DNA of 64,000 bases, from the NCBI RefSeq assembly GCF_000479005.1, contig NZ_AWXC01000004.1, forward strand, positions 91,593-155,592, read 5' to 3'. Below the pieces are notes generated by a model. That model saw nothing but the letters and a program-made list of their open reading frames with translations. It was not told where the DNA came from and ran no database searches. This stretch comes from Prevotella sp. BV3P1. Lineage in GTDB: Bacteria > Bacteroidota > Bacteroidia > Bacteroidales > Bacteroidaceae. This document shows positions 34,163 to 43,002 of the stretch, piece by piece. The position numbers and the translations under genes were made by a program. Position 1 is the first letter of the stretch, and every line of letters begins with the position of its first letter.

Positions 34163-36223
34163 TTACCATTGTCTGAATAGTTCGAAGCCAAACTTGAATC
34201 CGAAGTTTCTGTACTTGCCGTTGACGGTCGAAACAAAAGCCCCTACAGAGGCCAGGCGCGTCTTGAAAGCATAACCCAGTTCGATGTAAGGATGAGCATG
34301 CTTTGCGTGTAAAGCACTGAAATAAAGTCTTTCCCGCTCAATGAAATGTCCGGCAAAAGGCAGCCAGGCAAGTATCAAGAAAGGAGACTCGTATGCGAAG
34401 TTGGCTCTCGCGTAATAAAGAGATAAGTTGTACAAATCAGAATCCAGCAGTTCAAACTCGCCGGACCAGTCAACAGTCCATCCGTCGGGGAGGAACGTCT
34501 GTCTGAAGTTTTCGTAATCCACGAAGTAGTCATTGTTGGTGCGGTGGGTGTAAAAACCGCCTCCCAAGCGCATGGACAAGCTCTGCACGTTCCACAAGGG
34601 CAGGATGTATTGACCGTCAAATTCCCAACGCGCATACGGTACATTGGTGTTCGCCAGCTTATTGAGGCTTTGTTCGTAGCTGGCTGTCAGGGTGGGGCCA
34701 GCATATCCCCAGGGCCGATACTGCACTTGCAACTTTGGAGCGAGGGAAGAATACATCTTAGGCTTGTTGATCAGGTCGAATCCGGCTTTGTGTACGGCGG
34801 AACGGTGGTGGAGAATCACACCGGCTTGGAAACCAATGTACTTGGTTAGGTCATAATTAGTAAAACAATCCCAGTAAGTATCTTTAAACTCGTCCAATTG
34901 CATCCTCTCCCAAATGGGATTGTTGTCGGTGGCCAAGTTCAGCTCGTTAACCAGTCTTCTGTTTTTGATAAGGCGCCCACCGGATAGGGTAGTTTTCAGG
35001 TATGCGTTGTGTTGTTTGTCAAAGTAATAGATGAGTGGCGTCCAAAAATAAAACTGTTTGAGTTTGAAAGAATAGCCGGCCTTGAACTGAAGCCAAATGT
35101 CACTGTTTTCCGTAAACTTGTATCCGCCACGAATGTTAAACTTGTAGTAAAATCCTTGGTTGTTGCTGTATCCCATGAAGAGCGGGTTCAAGATGGGGTT
35201 GATTCTAAAGTATCCTTGTTGGTCTGGCCCGAATTTTTGATTGATATGCGTCAGCACATTTTCACCAATCATATCCCACAAGATGGTTTTCAGTTTCATT
35301 CGTTTGCTGGTTGGCGAAAGACTATCAATCTTTGTCGTATCTTTCTCCGCAGCTTCTCTTTCCTTCACAATCCTGCCGTAGATTAGTTTTTCGTACGAGG
35401 TGAGTGGCTCTGGTCTCAACTGTTGCATCTTACTCAGGTCATGGTTGTCCTCAATGGGGGTGTCAACAGGTTTCGGCAGATTGTAAGCCATGGTGTAATG
35501 AGCTTTGATGTCATTGCCTAAAAACAGGAAACGAGCATCCAAGTTGCATTTCTCCGGGTGCATGGCTTGCATGGTACCGCTACCCATCTTGATGAAAAGC
35601 CGGAATTGTATCATGTCGTATTCACCCGCCAGCCTCACTTGTACGATGCGACCGTCATGGGGCTTTACGATGGCCACCCCGTCAACCAGCAACGTGTTTC
35701 TTAGCCTGGGTTTGAATTTCAGTCGAATAAGGCCGTCTGGCTCTTGTTCAAAACTGTATTTGTAATATATTTTATTCTGCTTGTTGAAGGGTGAAAGAAT
35801 GTTTTCACCAATCATGGTTACGTCGTATATGTCGGGTGTAAGATAGCTCATCAAGGTTGGCATGGCGACGTGTCGGCGGGGAATGGTGGACAGTGATAGC
35901 AGCTTTTTTGTGGTATAGTTGCCAGAAGGCAGAAATGTCACTTTGTTGAAACTTTCCTGAACATATTCGCGTCTGCCCCCATGGGCCACCACATACATGG
36001 TGGGTACGGCCATGAGAAACACATTGCGCTTGTTGACACGCAACGAAGACTTCATGTAAGCGTAGCTGGTGGTGTCGGCAACTTGCTTGATTTCAATGGT
36101 TTGCGGGTAGCTGAAAACGCGGTGCAACAAAGTGTCAAGTTTACTTTTTGCAGACCATACTTCCTGCGGTAACATGAGGCAGGGAAGTATTAATATCACT
36201 ACTTTCAACAATGCTGTTCTCAC
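34163..36223 (-). CDS. Outer-membrane DUF5686-family protein, start uncertain
   Basis: About 686 residues. A hydrophobic signal-type segment (LLKVVILILPCLMLPQEVWSA) leads a domain with alternating beta strands; the last 300 residues contain many amphipathic strands (YYKFNIRGGYKFTENSDIWL, YTHRTNNDYFVDYENF) and end in a C-terminal aromatic-rich strand (YRNFGFKFGFELFRQW), typical of outer-membrane barrels. Family function is not established. No ATG begins the frame: TTG 36232 sits on the -7 box, so GTG 36223 or a later codon is likelier. The addA/addB-like genes follow in the same direction after 10 nt; whether they share a function is unclear. Confidence 0.78.
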   Translation of the reverse strand: MRTALLKVVILILPCLMLPQEVWSAKSKLDTLLHRVFSYPQTIEIKQVADTTSYAYMKSSLRVNKRNVFLMAVPTMYVVAHGGRREYVQESFNKVTFLPSGNYTTKKLLSLSTIPRRHVAMPTLMSYLTPDIYDVTMIGENILSPFNKQNKIYYKYSFEQEPDGLIRLKFKPRLRNTLLVDGVAIVKPHDGRIVQVRLAGEYDMIQFRLFIKMGSGTMQAMHPEKCNLDARFLFLGNDIKAHYTMAYNLPKPVDTPIEDNHDLSKMQQLRPEPLTSYEKLIYGRIVKEREAAEKDTTKIDSLSPTSKRMKLKTILWDMIGENVLTHINQKFGPDQQGYFRINPILNPLFMGYSNNQGFYYKFNIRGGYKFTENSDIWLQFKAGYSFKLKQFYFWTPLIYYFDKQHNAYLKTTLSGGRLIKNRRLVNELNLATDNNPIWERMQLDEFKDTYWDCFTNYDLTKYIGFQAGVILHHRSAVHKAGFDLINKPKMYSSLAPKLQVQYRPWGYAGPTLTASYEQSLNKLANTNVPYARWEFDGQYILPLWNVQSLSMRLGGGFYTHRTNNDYFVDYENFRQTFLPDGWTVDWSGEFELLDSDLYNLSLYYARANFAYESPFLILAWLPFAGHFIERERLYFSALHAKHAHPYIELGYAFKTRLASVGAFVSTVNGKYRNFGFKFGFELFRQW

Positions 36224-36229
36224 CAAGGA

Positions 36230-36237
36230 CAAAGGTA
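36230..36237 (-). promoter_or_regulatory. -7 box (TACCTTTG) of the DUF5686-addA-addB operon
   Basis: Minus-strand TACCTTTG; predicted start near 36224. That leaves little or no leader for the GTG at 36223 and rules out TTG 36232. Confidence 0.45.
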
Positions 36238-36555
36238 CGATAAGAATGGCAAAAAAACGAACGATTGGTTAATTTCTTATCGGCATATTTCATTCATGTG
36301 CTGATAGAAGAAATTTCACGCGAAAGATTGCAAATGGTGGATGTCACCCTTCTGCTTGCGTTCGAGCAAGATTGTCCATAGTTGGCTTCTTGGCCGTTTT
36401 CAATATTTATTTCTCTCCATTATTTCTGGCAACTAAAAAAACTTGATCGCACAACTGAATTATGAAAATTGTCCTAAAAAATGACAATAAATTTGCACTT
36501 GCAAAATGATGAAATAGAAAAAAATGATAGGTATTCGGGATGCATAGAAGGGATA

Positions 36556-36731
36556 AAAAACTAAGTTTTACATCCTTAACTTGTAAAAGCATGGAGTTCA
36601 CCTTGTAAAGTCTAAGAGTTTGCTATCCAACAAGCATGCGTTTGGTGCGAAAAAGATATCGTATAACATCGTTAAAGCACCCTTTTAGCGGTGTAAAAGA
36701 CTGATAAATCACCTTGAAAATCAGTATGAAA
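36556..36731. repeat. Degenerate 22-nt phased array, 8 units
   Basis: Cut every 22 nt from 36556, eight units align on a short A-run at unit positions 8-10 (for example TGTAAAAG at 36582, TGTAAAG at 36604, TTAAAG at 36672, TGTAAAAG at 36692): A at position 9 in 8/8 and at position 8 in 7/8. Units at 36578, 36600 and 36622 also end in GAGTT/GCGTTT like the 26774 array. The rest of the 800-nt gap 36224-37023 (36238-36555, 36732-36982) is A/T-rich; apart from a stretch near 36513-36560 resembling 3999-4050, I see no gene there. Confidence 0.6.
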
Positions 36732-36982
36732 ATTGTAAGGTATTGACAACTAAAGCATTGCGTTTTTCGCTCATTTTTGCGATATTTTCATCTTTGAACG
36801 TCTTCATGGAAAATATGCGAAGCACAGAGCACTATTTGTTAAGAAAAATCCTACAAGTCCATTGCCGTACATCATCATCCCCCTGCGAGGGATGAAGGCC
36901 AAAAGTTCTTAAAATATTGAAACATAGTGGTAAAATAAATATAAAATGGTAGACAACTTTCGCTTCTGTATCATTATTGTTG

Positions 36983-36990
36983 TATTTTTG
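36983..36990 (+). promoter_or_regulatory. -7 box (TATTTTTG) of the Bat operon
   Basis: TATTTTTG, predicted start near 36997, about 27 nt before ATG 37024. A TTTC at 36957-36960 is a weak -33 candidate. Confidence 0.45.
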
Positions 36991-37023
36991 CGTTCAGTTT
37001 AAAAATTGAATAACAACACAATT

Positions 37024-38019
37024 ATGGCAGAAGCTATTGATATTCGCGAGTTAAATATGCGGATAGAACAACAGAGCGGTTTTGTGACCAACCTTGTTCG
37101 AGGTATGGATCAAGTCATCATCGGTCAAAAACATTTGGTTGATTCTTTATTGATTTCCTTGCTTAGCGATGGACACATTTTGTTGGAAGGTGTTCCAGGA
37201 TTGGCCAAGACACTGGCCATCAAAACGCTGGCCCAATTGATAGAAGCAGACTACAGTCGTATTCAGTTTACCCCCGACTTGTTGCCTGCCGACGTGATTG
37301 GTACCTTGATTTATTCGCAGAAGGAAGAGAAGTTTCAAGTGAAAAAGGGTCCGGTGTTCGCCAACTTCGTCTTGGCAGATGAGATTAACCGAGCCCCAGC
37401 GAAAGTGCAGAGTGCCTTGCTGGAAGCCATGCAGGAACATCAGGTGACTATCGGTGAAAACACCTTTAAGTTACCCAATCCGTTCTTGGTGATGGCCACG
37501 CAAAACCCCATTGAGCAAGAAGGTACTTATGAACTCCCCGAAGCTCAGGTAGACCGTTTCATGCTGAAGGTGGTCATTGATTATCCTACCTTGGAAGAGG
37601 AGAAACTCATCATCCGTGAGAACCTTCAAGGCTCCATGCCGCAGGTCACACCCGTGACTACTGCGGAGGAAATTCTCAAGGCTCGTACCATTGTCAACGA
37701 AGTGTATATCGACGAAAAAATTGAACAGTACATCGCTGACATTGTTTTTGCTACCCGCTATCCCGAACGCTATCAACTGCCTGAACTGAAAGATATGATC
37801 ACGTTCGGCGGTTCGCCGCGTGCATCGATTAACCTTGCCAAAGCTGCCCGTGCATACGCCTTTATCAAACATCGCGGATACGTTGTTCCCGAAGATGTGA
37901 GAGCTGTGGCACACGACGTGCTGCGTCATCGCATCGGATTGTCGTACGAGGCAGAAGCCAGCAACATGACATCAGAGGAAATCGTGTCGAAAATCATCAA
38001 TAAGATAGAAGTGCCATAA
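37024..38019 (+). CDS. moxR: MoxR-type AAA+ ATPase, Bat operon
   Basis: A 331-residue AAA+ ATPase of the MoxR family, thought to act as a chaperone for VWA-domain proteins. Walker A GVPGLAKTLAIKTLA, Walker B FVLADEINRAPAKVQSALLE, sensor 1 MATQNPIEQEGTYELPEAQV and sensor 2-type GGSPRASINLAKAARAYA are intact. A TTG six codons earlier (37006) is open, but ATG 37024 gives the usual N-terminus. First gene of the Bat (Bacteroides aerotolerance) operon running to 45615, with a DUF58 gene 74 nt downstream. Confidence 0.94.
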   Translation: MAEAIDIRELNMRIEQQSGFVTNLVRGMDQVIIGQKHLVDSLLISLLSDGHILLEGVPGLAKTLAIKTLAQLIEADYSRIQFTPDLLPADVIGTLIYSQKEEKFQVKKGPVFANFVLADEINRAPAKVQSALLEAMQEHQVTIGENTFKLPNPFLVMATQNPIEQEGTYELPEAQVDRFMLKVVIDYPTLEEEKLIIRENLQGSMPQVTPVTTAEEILKARTIVNEVYIDEKIEQYIADIVFATRYPERYQLPELKDMITFGGSPRASINLAKAARAYAFIKHRGYVVPEDVRAVAHDVLRHRIGLSYEAEASNMTSEEIVSKIINKIEVP

Positions 38020-38093
38020 AGTGGTCGAGGAACAACTTGCACAGACAGTTATTGTCTGCTGAGAAATAACCCTGAAGGGCATGGTTCTACAGG

Positions 38094-38993
38094 ATGAAGA
38101 ATATGGATACAAGTGAAATCTTAAAAAAGGTAAGGAAGATTGAGATTAAGACTCGCGGACTGAGTCAGAATATCTTTGCAGGGCAGTATCATACTGCCTT
38201 CAAAGGGCATGGTATGGCTTTCTCGGAAGTGAGAGAATACCAGTTTGGTGATGATGTCCGTGATATTGATTGGAATGTTACCGCCCGCTTTAACCGTCCC
38301 TACATCAAGGTGTTTGAAGAGGAACGCGAGCTCACGGTGATGCTGCTCATCGACGTCTCTGGCTCATTGGATTTTGGAACTAAGAAGCAAACCAAAAGGG
38401 AGATGGCCACAGAGATTGCAGCCACACTTGCCTTTAGCGCCATACAGAACAATGACAAGATTGGGGTAATCTTCTTCTCAGACAGAATAGAGAAATATAT
38501 CCCGCCCAAGAAAGGGCGTAAACATATTTTGTACATCATACGCGAAATGTTGGATTTTGAGCCTGAGAGTAAGAAGACAGATGTTGCCATGGCTATAGAA
38601 TACCTCACACGAATGATGAAACGACGCTGCACGGCCTGCGTGTTAAGTGACTTCTACATCCGGCACGACGCCAAGGAATACGATCGCTTTGAGCATGCCA
38701 TGAATATCGCAAACCATAAACACGATATGGTTGCCGTGCAAATATACGACCCACGTGCCAAAAGCCTGCCAAACATTGGCTTGATGAAAATATGTGACGC
38801 TGAGACGGGGCACGAGATGATAATAGATACCTCGTCGGCCAAACTGCGCCGCGCCCATACGGCTTATTGGATGGAACGCAATGCCCAACTTAAGCAAACG
38901 TTTGCCAAAAGTGGGGTAGACTGGACGAGTGTGGCAACGGATGAAGACTATGTGAAGGCCATGATGCGACTTTTCGCACAGCGTGGTGTTTAA
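38094..38993 (+). CDS. DUF58 domain protein, Bat operon
   Basis: A 299-residue soluble DUF58 protein. The signature FSEVREYQFGDDVRDIDWNV, followed by TARFNRPYIKVFEEERE, leads into a VWA-like fold with LLIDVSGSLDFGT (MIDAS-type DxSxS) and VLSDFYI. The family always sits after moxR in such operons and is a predicted client or partner of MoxR. Exact role unknown. The next gene starts 55 nt downstream. Confidence 0.92.
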   Translation: MKNMDTSEILKKVRKIEIKTRGLSQNIFAGQYHTAFKGHGMAFSEVREYQFGDDVRDIDWNVTARFNRPYIKVFEEERELTVMLLIDVSGSLDFGTKKQTKREMATEIAATLAFSAIQNNDKIGVIFFSDRIEKYIPPKKGRKHILYIIREMLDFEPESKKTDVAMAIEYLTRMMKRRCTACVLSDFYIRHDAKEYDRFEHAMNIANHKHDMVAVQIYDPRAKSLPNIGLMKICDAETGHEMIIDTSSAKLRRAHTAYWMERNAQLKQTFAKSGVDWTSVATDEDYVKAMMRLFAQRGV

Positions 38994-39048
38994 CAAGCTT
39001 GTCTGTGGTGGGCGAACCATCTATCTGGTGTGTAAATACCGTATAAGA

Positions 39049-40131
39049 ATGAATGTAAACATAAAATATATCGTTGGTATCTTGCTTTGCCTTTTGTGCA
39101 AAACAAGCATGTCTGCCCAAACGGCCGTCGAACAAAAGATTGATTCGGTTGGTATCTTCATAGGGCAGCAGGCTCACATGACTATTGACGTGACGGCTCA
39201 TGAGCGTGCCAAGATTCAATTTCCATCCCTCAAACCCTCGCAATATTTAGTTCCGGGAGTAGAAATCATAGATGTTTCGGATGCCGATACAACGGCGTTG
39301 GACAATCACTTTGTAAAGGTGTCCAAGAAATACACCATCACCTCGTTCGACGAAAAACTATATGCCATTCCCGGGCAGAAAGTAAAGATTGGTGGAAAGG
39401 AATATGTGGGTGGCACCTTGGCGTTGAAGGTGGTTACCATGGATGTGGACACGCTGCATCCCAACCAGTTTTTCCCACCAAAGGACGTGCAGGACAATCC
39501 TTTCCTTTGGAGTGAATGGAGTCCCATCTTTTGGATGAGCGTCCTCATGTTAGTACTCTGTATCATAGGATTTTATCTCTACCTCAGACTCAAGAACAAC
39601 AAGCCCATCATAACGCGCATTAAAATCGTTAAAAAGATACCTCCTCACCAGAAAGCCCTTACGGCTATCGAGAAGCTGAAAGTGGAGAAGATGACTACTT
39701 CAACCGATCAGAAGACTTACTATACCGAGCTGACTGACACGTTGAGAAAGTACATCGAGGAACGTTTCGGCTTCAACGCCATGGAGATGACCACCACCGA
39801 AATCATCTATCATTTGCAGCAGAACGGTGACCGCAAGATGATGGACGAGCTGAAGGGACTGTTCGAAACGGCCGATTTGGTGAAATTCGCCAAGCACGAG
39901 GCACTCATCAACGAAAACGACATGAACCTTGTCAATGCCATCAATTTCATTGATCAGACGAAGATTGAGGGGCAGCCTACCGAAGAACGCATCGTACCTA
40001 AACTTGATGAGAGTGACAGGCGTAAGCAAAAAAACAGAATGACAATCAAGACCTTACTCTCGGTTATCGCTATCGGTGTGCTGGGTTTGCTGGTTTATGT
40101 CATCTATCATGTTTATCTCCTGGTAATATGA
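39049..40131 (+). CDS. Bat-operon membrane protein (BatD/DUF4381-like)
   Basis: A 360-residue protein with a signal peptide (KYIVGILLCLLCKTSMSA), a periplasmic beta-rich domain (QKIDSVGIFIGQQAHMTIDV, YTITSFDEKLYAIPGQKVKI) and a transmembrane helix near 165-185 (FWMSVLMLVLCIIGFYLYLR). A cytoplasmic domain follows (TYYTELTDTLRKYIEERFGF, MEMTTTEIIYHL) and a last hydrophobic helix (TLLSVIAIGVLGLLVYVIYH). It occupies the slot of the conserved unnamed gene between DUF58 and batA in Bacteroides. Overall plan resembles the N-terminal part of BatD. The frame opens at 38983, inside DUF58; ATG 39049 starts the signal peptide and is preferred. Confidence 0.78.
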   Translation: MNVNIKYIVGILLCLLCKTSMSAQTAVEQKIDSVGIFIGQQAHMTIDVTAHERAKIQFPSLKPSQYLVPGVEIIDVSDADTTALDNHFVKVSKKYTITSFDEKLYAIPGQKVKIGGKEYVGGTLALKVVTMDVDTLHPNQFFPPKDVQDNPFLWSEWSPIFWMSVLMLVLCIIGFYLYLRLKNNKPIITRIKIVKKIPPHQKALTAIEKLKVEKMTTSTDQKTYYTELTDTLRKYIEERFGFNAMEMTTTEIIYHLQQNGDRKMMDELKGLFETADLVKFAKHEALINENDMNLVNAINFIDQTKIEGQPTEERIVPKLDESDRRKQKNRMTIKTLLSVIAIGVLGLLVYVIYHVYLLVI

Positions 40132-40168
40132 TTGGGAGCGGATGTGATGTCATTAAAATGAATGAAAC

Positions 40169-41167
40169 GTGGAATTTGTAAATAAAGAATATTTCCTACT
40201 GCTGTTGCTGCTCATTCCCTATGTGGTATGGTACTTCCTTTATCGCAAGAGGAGTGAGCCAACCATGCGAATGAGCGATACGCATGCTTATCTGTTCGCA
40301 CCCAAAAGCTGGCGAATGCGGCTGATTCATCTGCCTATGGTGCTTCGGTGCGTCACTTTCATCCTAGTGGTGTGTGTGCTGGCTCGGCCACAAACGCGCA
40401 ACTCTTGGGATCAGAGGTCTGTCGAGGGTATTGACATCATGCTGGCTATGGACGTTTCAACGTCTATGTTGGCAGAGGATTTGAGACCCAATAGATTGGA
40501 GGCGGCCAAGAATGTTGCAGCCGAATTTATATCAGGCAGGCCCAATGACAACATCGGATTGACGATATTTGCTGGTGAATCGTTCACCCAATGCCCCATG
40601 ACAACCGATCACGCCTCGCTCTTGAATCTGTTGCGAAACGTTCGTACTGACATCGCTGCGCGTGGATTGATTTCTGATGGTACGGCCGTAGGGATGGGGT
40701 TGGCCAACGCTGTTTCACGTTTGAAAGACTCCAAGGCCAAGAGTAAAGTGGTGATTCTCATCACCGATGGTAGCAACAACATGGGTGACATCTCGCCGAT
40801 GACCAGTGCACAGATTGCCCAGAGCTTGGGCATCAGGGTGTATACCATTGGTGTAGGAACCAACAAGGTGGCTCCTTATCCCATGAGTGTGGGCGGGACG
40901 ACACAATATGTGAACATTCCAGTGGAGATAGATTCAAAGACCTTGAGTGACATCGCCGCCGTGACGGAAGGCAACTTCTATAGGGCAACCAATAACAAGG
41001 AATTGAAACAGATTTACAACGATATAGACAAGTTGGAGAAAACAAAGATGGAAGTCAAGAAATTCTCCAAGCGCTATGAAGCCTTTCAGCCGTTTGCTTT
41101 AGCAGCCATCATCAGCTTGCTGTTGGAACTGCTGCTGAGAAATACGATTTTACGTCGTATTCCTTAA
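40169..41167 (+). CDS. batA: BatA, von Willebrand factor A domain membrane protein
   Basis: A 332-residue inner-membrane protein: N-terminal helix LLLLLIPYVVWYFLYRKR, second helix near 53-70 (MVLRCVTFILVVCVLARP), then a VWA domain with MIDAS MLAMDVSTSMLAEDL, TDGTAVGMGLANAV-type region and VVILITDGSNNMGDI, and a C-terminal helix (FALAAIISLLLELLL). In Bacteroides fragilis the bat genes contribute to oxygen tolerance; the proteins probably form a membrane complex. The start is GTG 40169; no in-frame ATG lies nearby upstream. Highly similar in plan to the next gene, batB. Confidence 0.93.
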   Translation: MEFVNKEYFLLLLLLIPYVVWYFLYRKRSEPTMRMSDTHAYLFAPKSWRMRLIHLPMVLRCVTFILVVCVLARPQTRNSWDQRSVEGIDIMLAMDVSTSMLAEDLRPNRLEAAKNVAAEFISGRPNDNIGLTIFAGESFTQCPMTTDHASLLNLLRNVRTDIAARGLISDGTAVGMGLANAVSRLKDSKAKSKVVILITDGSNNMGDISPMTSAQIAQSLGIRVYTIGVGTNKVAPYPMSVGGTTQYVNIPVEIDSKTLSDIAAVTEGNFYRATNNKELKQIYNDIDKLEKTKMEVKKFSKRYEAFQPFALAAIISLLLELLLRNTILRRIP

Positions 41168-41256
41168 ATGCTTTATTGCTGAATTTGTCAAACCCGTAAA
41201 CGTGAGAACGTACAACGGCTGTATAAGCTGTATAATATGTTGAATACAGAAAGTAT

Positions 41257-42294
41257 ATGGTAAGATTTGAAGACCCGATATATCTTTGGCTATTAGTCCT
41301 GATTCCAATATTGGCATTGGTTCGTTTTGTGGGCTACCGCCGAAGAAGACAGAAATTAAAGAAGTTTGGTGATCTCGAACTCTTGAAGTTGCAGATGGCC
41401 GATACCTCGAAGTATCGCCCGTCTGTCAAGTTTTGGTTGTTACAAGCTGCACTGGCTTTACTCATCATCATGTTTGCCCGGCCACAGATGGGGTCGAAGA
41501 TATCCAACGAGAAACGTAGAGGTATAGAAACTATCATCGCCCTGGACATATCAAACTCCATGCTGGCAGAAGACGTGGTACCGTCAAGATTGGCCAAGAG
41601 TAAGCTGATGGTAGAAAACTTGGTGGACAACTTTACCAACGACAAAATAGGGCTTGTGGTGTTTGCTGGAGAGGCCTTTGTGCAACTGCCCATTACGAGT
41701 GATTACGTTAGTGCGAAGATGTTTCTGCAGAATGCCGATCCCTCACTCATCACCACCCAAGGCACTAATATAGCGCAGGCCATCCGCTTGTCCATGAACA
41801 GCTTTACGCGACAAGATAAAGTGGGGCGTGCCATCATCTTGATTACCGACGGTGAAGACCATGAGGGTGAGGCGTTGGAGGCTGCCGAGGAAGCTCGGAA
41901 GAAAGGTATCAACGTATTTATATTAGGTGTAGGTGAAACCAAAGGCGCTCCTATTCCAACGTCTGATGGTGGCTATCTGAAAGATGATAAGGGACAAACC
42001 GTCATGACAGCCTTGAATGAGAAGATGTGTCAAGAATTGGCCAAGGCTGGCGAAGGAACCTACATTCACGTTGACAACACGAGCGATGCGCAGAAGCAAT
42101 TGAATGACGAGCTGGCCAAGCTGCAGAAAGGCGAAACCAACAGCGTCATTTACAGCGAATATGACGAGCAGTTTCAGGCTTTTGCCATTCTGGCTCTCCT
42201 GCTGTTGATTCTTGAAATATGCATATTGGAAAGCAAAAATCCAATGCTGAGTAAGGTTCGTCTGTTCAAAAAAAAGGAGAATCGAGAAAGATGA
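41257..42294 (+). CDS. batB: BatB, von Willebrand factor A domain membrane protein
   Basis: A 345-residue paralogue of BatA: helix near 6-20 (IYLWLLVLIPILALV), helix near 57-75 (FWLLQAALALLIIMFARP), VWA domain with IIALDISNSMLAEDVVPSRL and AIILITDGEDHEGEALEAAE, and a C-terminal helix (FAILALLLLILEICIL). The short linker KGAPIPTSDGGYLKDDKGQT is typical of BatB. Its stop overlaps the batC start by 4 nt (ATGA). BatA and BatB are thought to associate in the membrane with BatC. Confidence 0.94.
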   Translation: MVRFEDPIYLWLLVLIPILALVRFVGYRRRRQKLKKFGDLELLKLQMADTSKYRPSVKFWLLQAALALLIIMFARPQMGSKISNEKRRGIETIIALDISNSMLAEDVVPSRLAKSKLMVENLVDNFTNDKIGLVVFAGEAFVQLPITSDYVSAKMFLQNADPSLITTQGTNIAQAIRLSMNSFTRQDKVGRAIILITDGEDHEGEALEAAEEARKKGINVFILGVGETKGAPIPTSDGGYLKDDKGQTVMTALNEKMCQELAKAGEGTYIHVDNTSDAQKQLNDELAKLQKGETNSVIYSEYDEQFQAFAILALLLLILEICILESKNPMLSKVRLFKKKENRER

Positions 42295-42983
42295 ATAATA
42301 CATTAATCAGATATATGCTGGGCTTGTTTGTCATGGCCATGTGCGTGACAAACGTGTATGCGCAGAGTGACCGACAGTTTATTCGCTCGGGTAACAAGCT
42401 GTATCGGTCGCAAAACTATGCCAAGGCAGAAGCTGAATATCGTAAAGCCATCGCGAAAAATGGGCAAAATCCACAGGCTTTGTACAATCTTGGATGTGCG
42501 CTGATGATGCAGCAGAAAGATTCTGCGGCGATTGTGCAATATGAAAATGCTGGGAAGTTGGAGAGCAGTAAATCCAGAAAGGCCAAGATATTCCATAATA
42601 TCGGGGTGATTTGTCAGAATCATCAAATGTATGGAGAGGCGATTGAAGCCTACAAAGAGAGTCTTCGTAACAATCCGGATGACAACGAAACGCGCTACAA
42701 CCTGGCTCTTTGCAAACGCCAACAGAAAAATCAAAAGCAGAATGGTGGCGAGCAAAAGAAGAAAGATGATCAGAAAGGTAAGGACAAACAGAAGAAAGAT
42801 GATCAGCAACAAAAGCAACAAGATCAGCAACAACAGCAAAAGAACAAGCCGAAAGATCGGATGAGTAAGGAGAATGCGGAGCAACTCTTAAATGCAGCCA
42901 CGCAGCAAGAAAAGGCCACACAGCAGCGCATGAAGAAAGCCATGCGGCAGTCGGGCAAGAAAAAGCTGAAGAAGAATTGGTAA
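42291..42983 (+). CDS. batC: BatC, exported TPR protein with Gln/Lys-rich tail
   Basis: A 230-residue protein with signal peptide (MLGLFVMAMCVTNVYAQSDR), three TPR units (LYRSQNYAKAEAEYRKAI, PQALYNLGCALMMQQKDSAA, YGEAIEAYKESLRNNPDDNE) and, from about residue 147 to 190, a low-complexity Lys/Gln/Asp tail, then a basic C-terminus. A repetitive DNA stretch underlies the tail (42760-42860, AAAGATGATCAGCAA-like), so length variation between strains is plausible. Coupled to batB by a 4-nt overlap. Confidence 0.9.
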   Translation: MNNTLIRYMLGLFVMAMCVTNVYAQSDRQFIRSGNKLYRSQNYAKAEAEYRKAIAKNGQNPQALYNLGCALMMQQKDSAAIVQYENAGKLESSKSRKAKIFHNIGVICQNHQMYGEAIEAYKESLRNNPDDNETRYNLALCKRQQKNQKQNGGEQKKKDDQKGKDKQKKDDQQQKQQDQQQQQKNKPKDRMSKENAEQLLNAATQQEKATQQRMKKAMRQSGKKKLKKNW

Positions 42984-43002
42984 ACTACACGTGATCTAAA
43001 GG

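Noticed and set aside
36407..36601. 64-codon minus-strand frame upstream of the Bat operon
   Set aside because: Low-complexity Phe/Leu-rich translation of A/T-rich DNA overlapping the phased array; no start signals.
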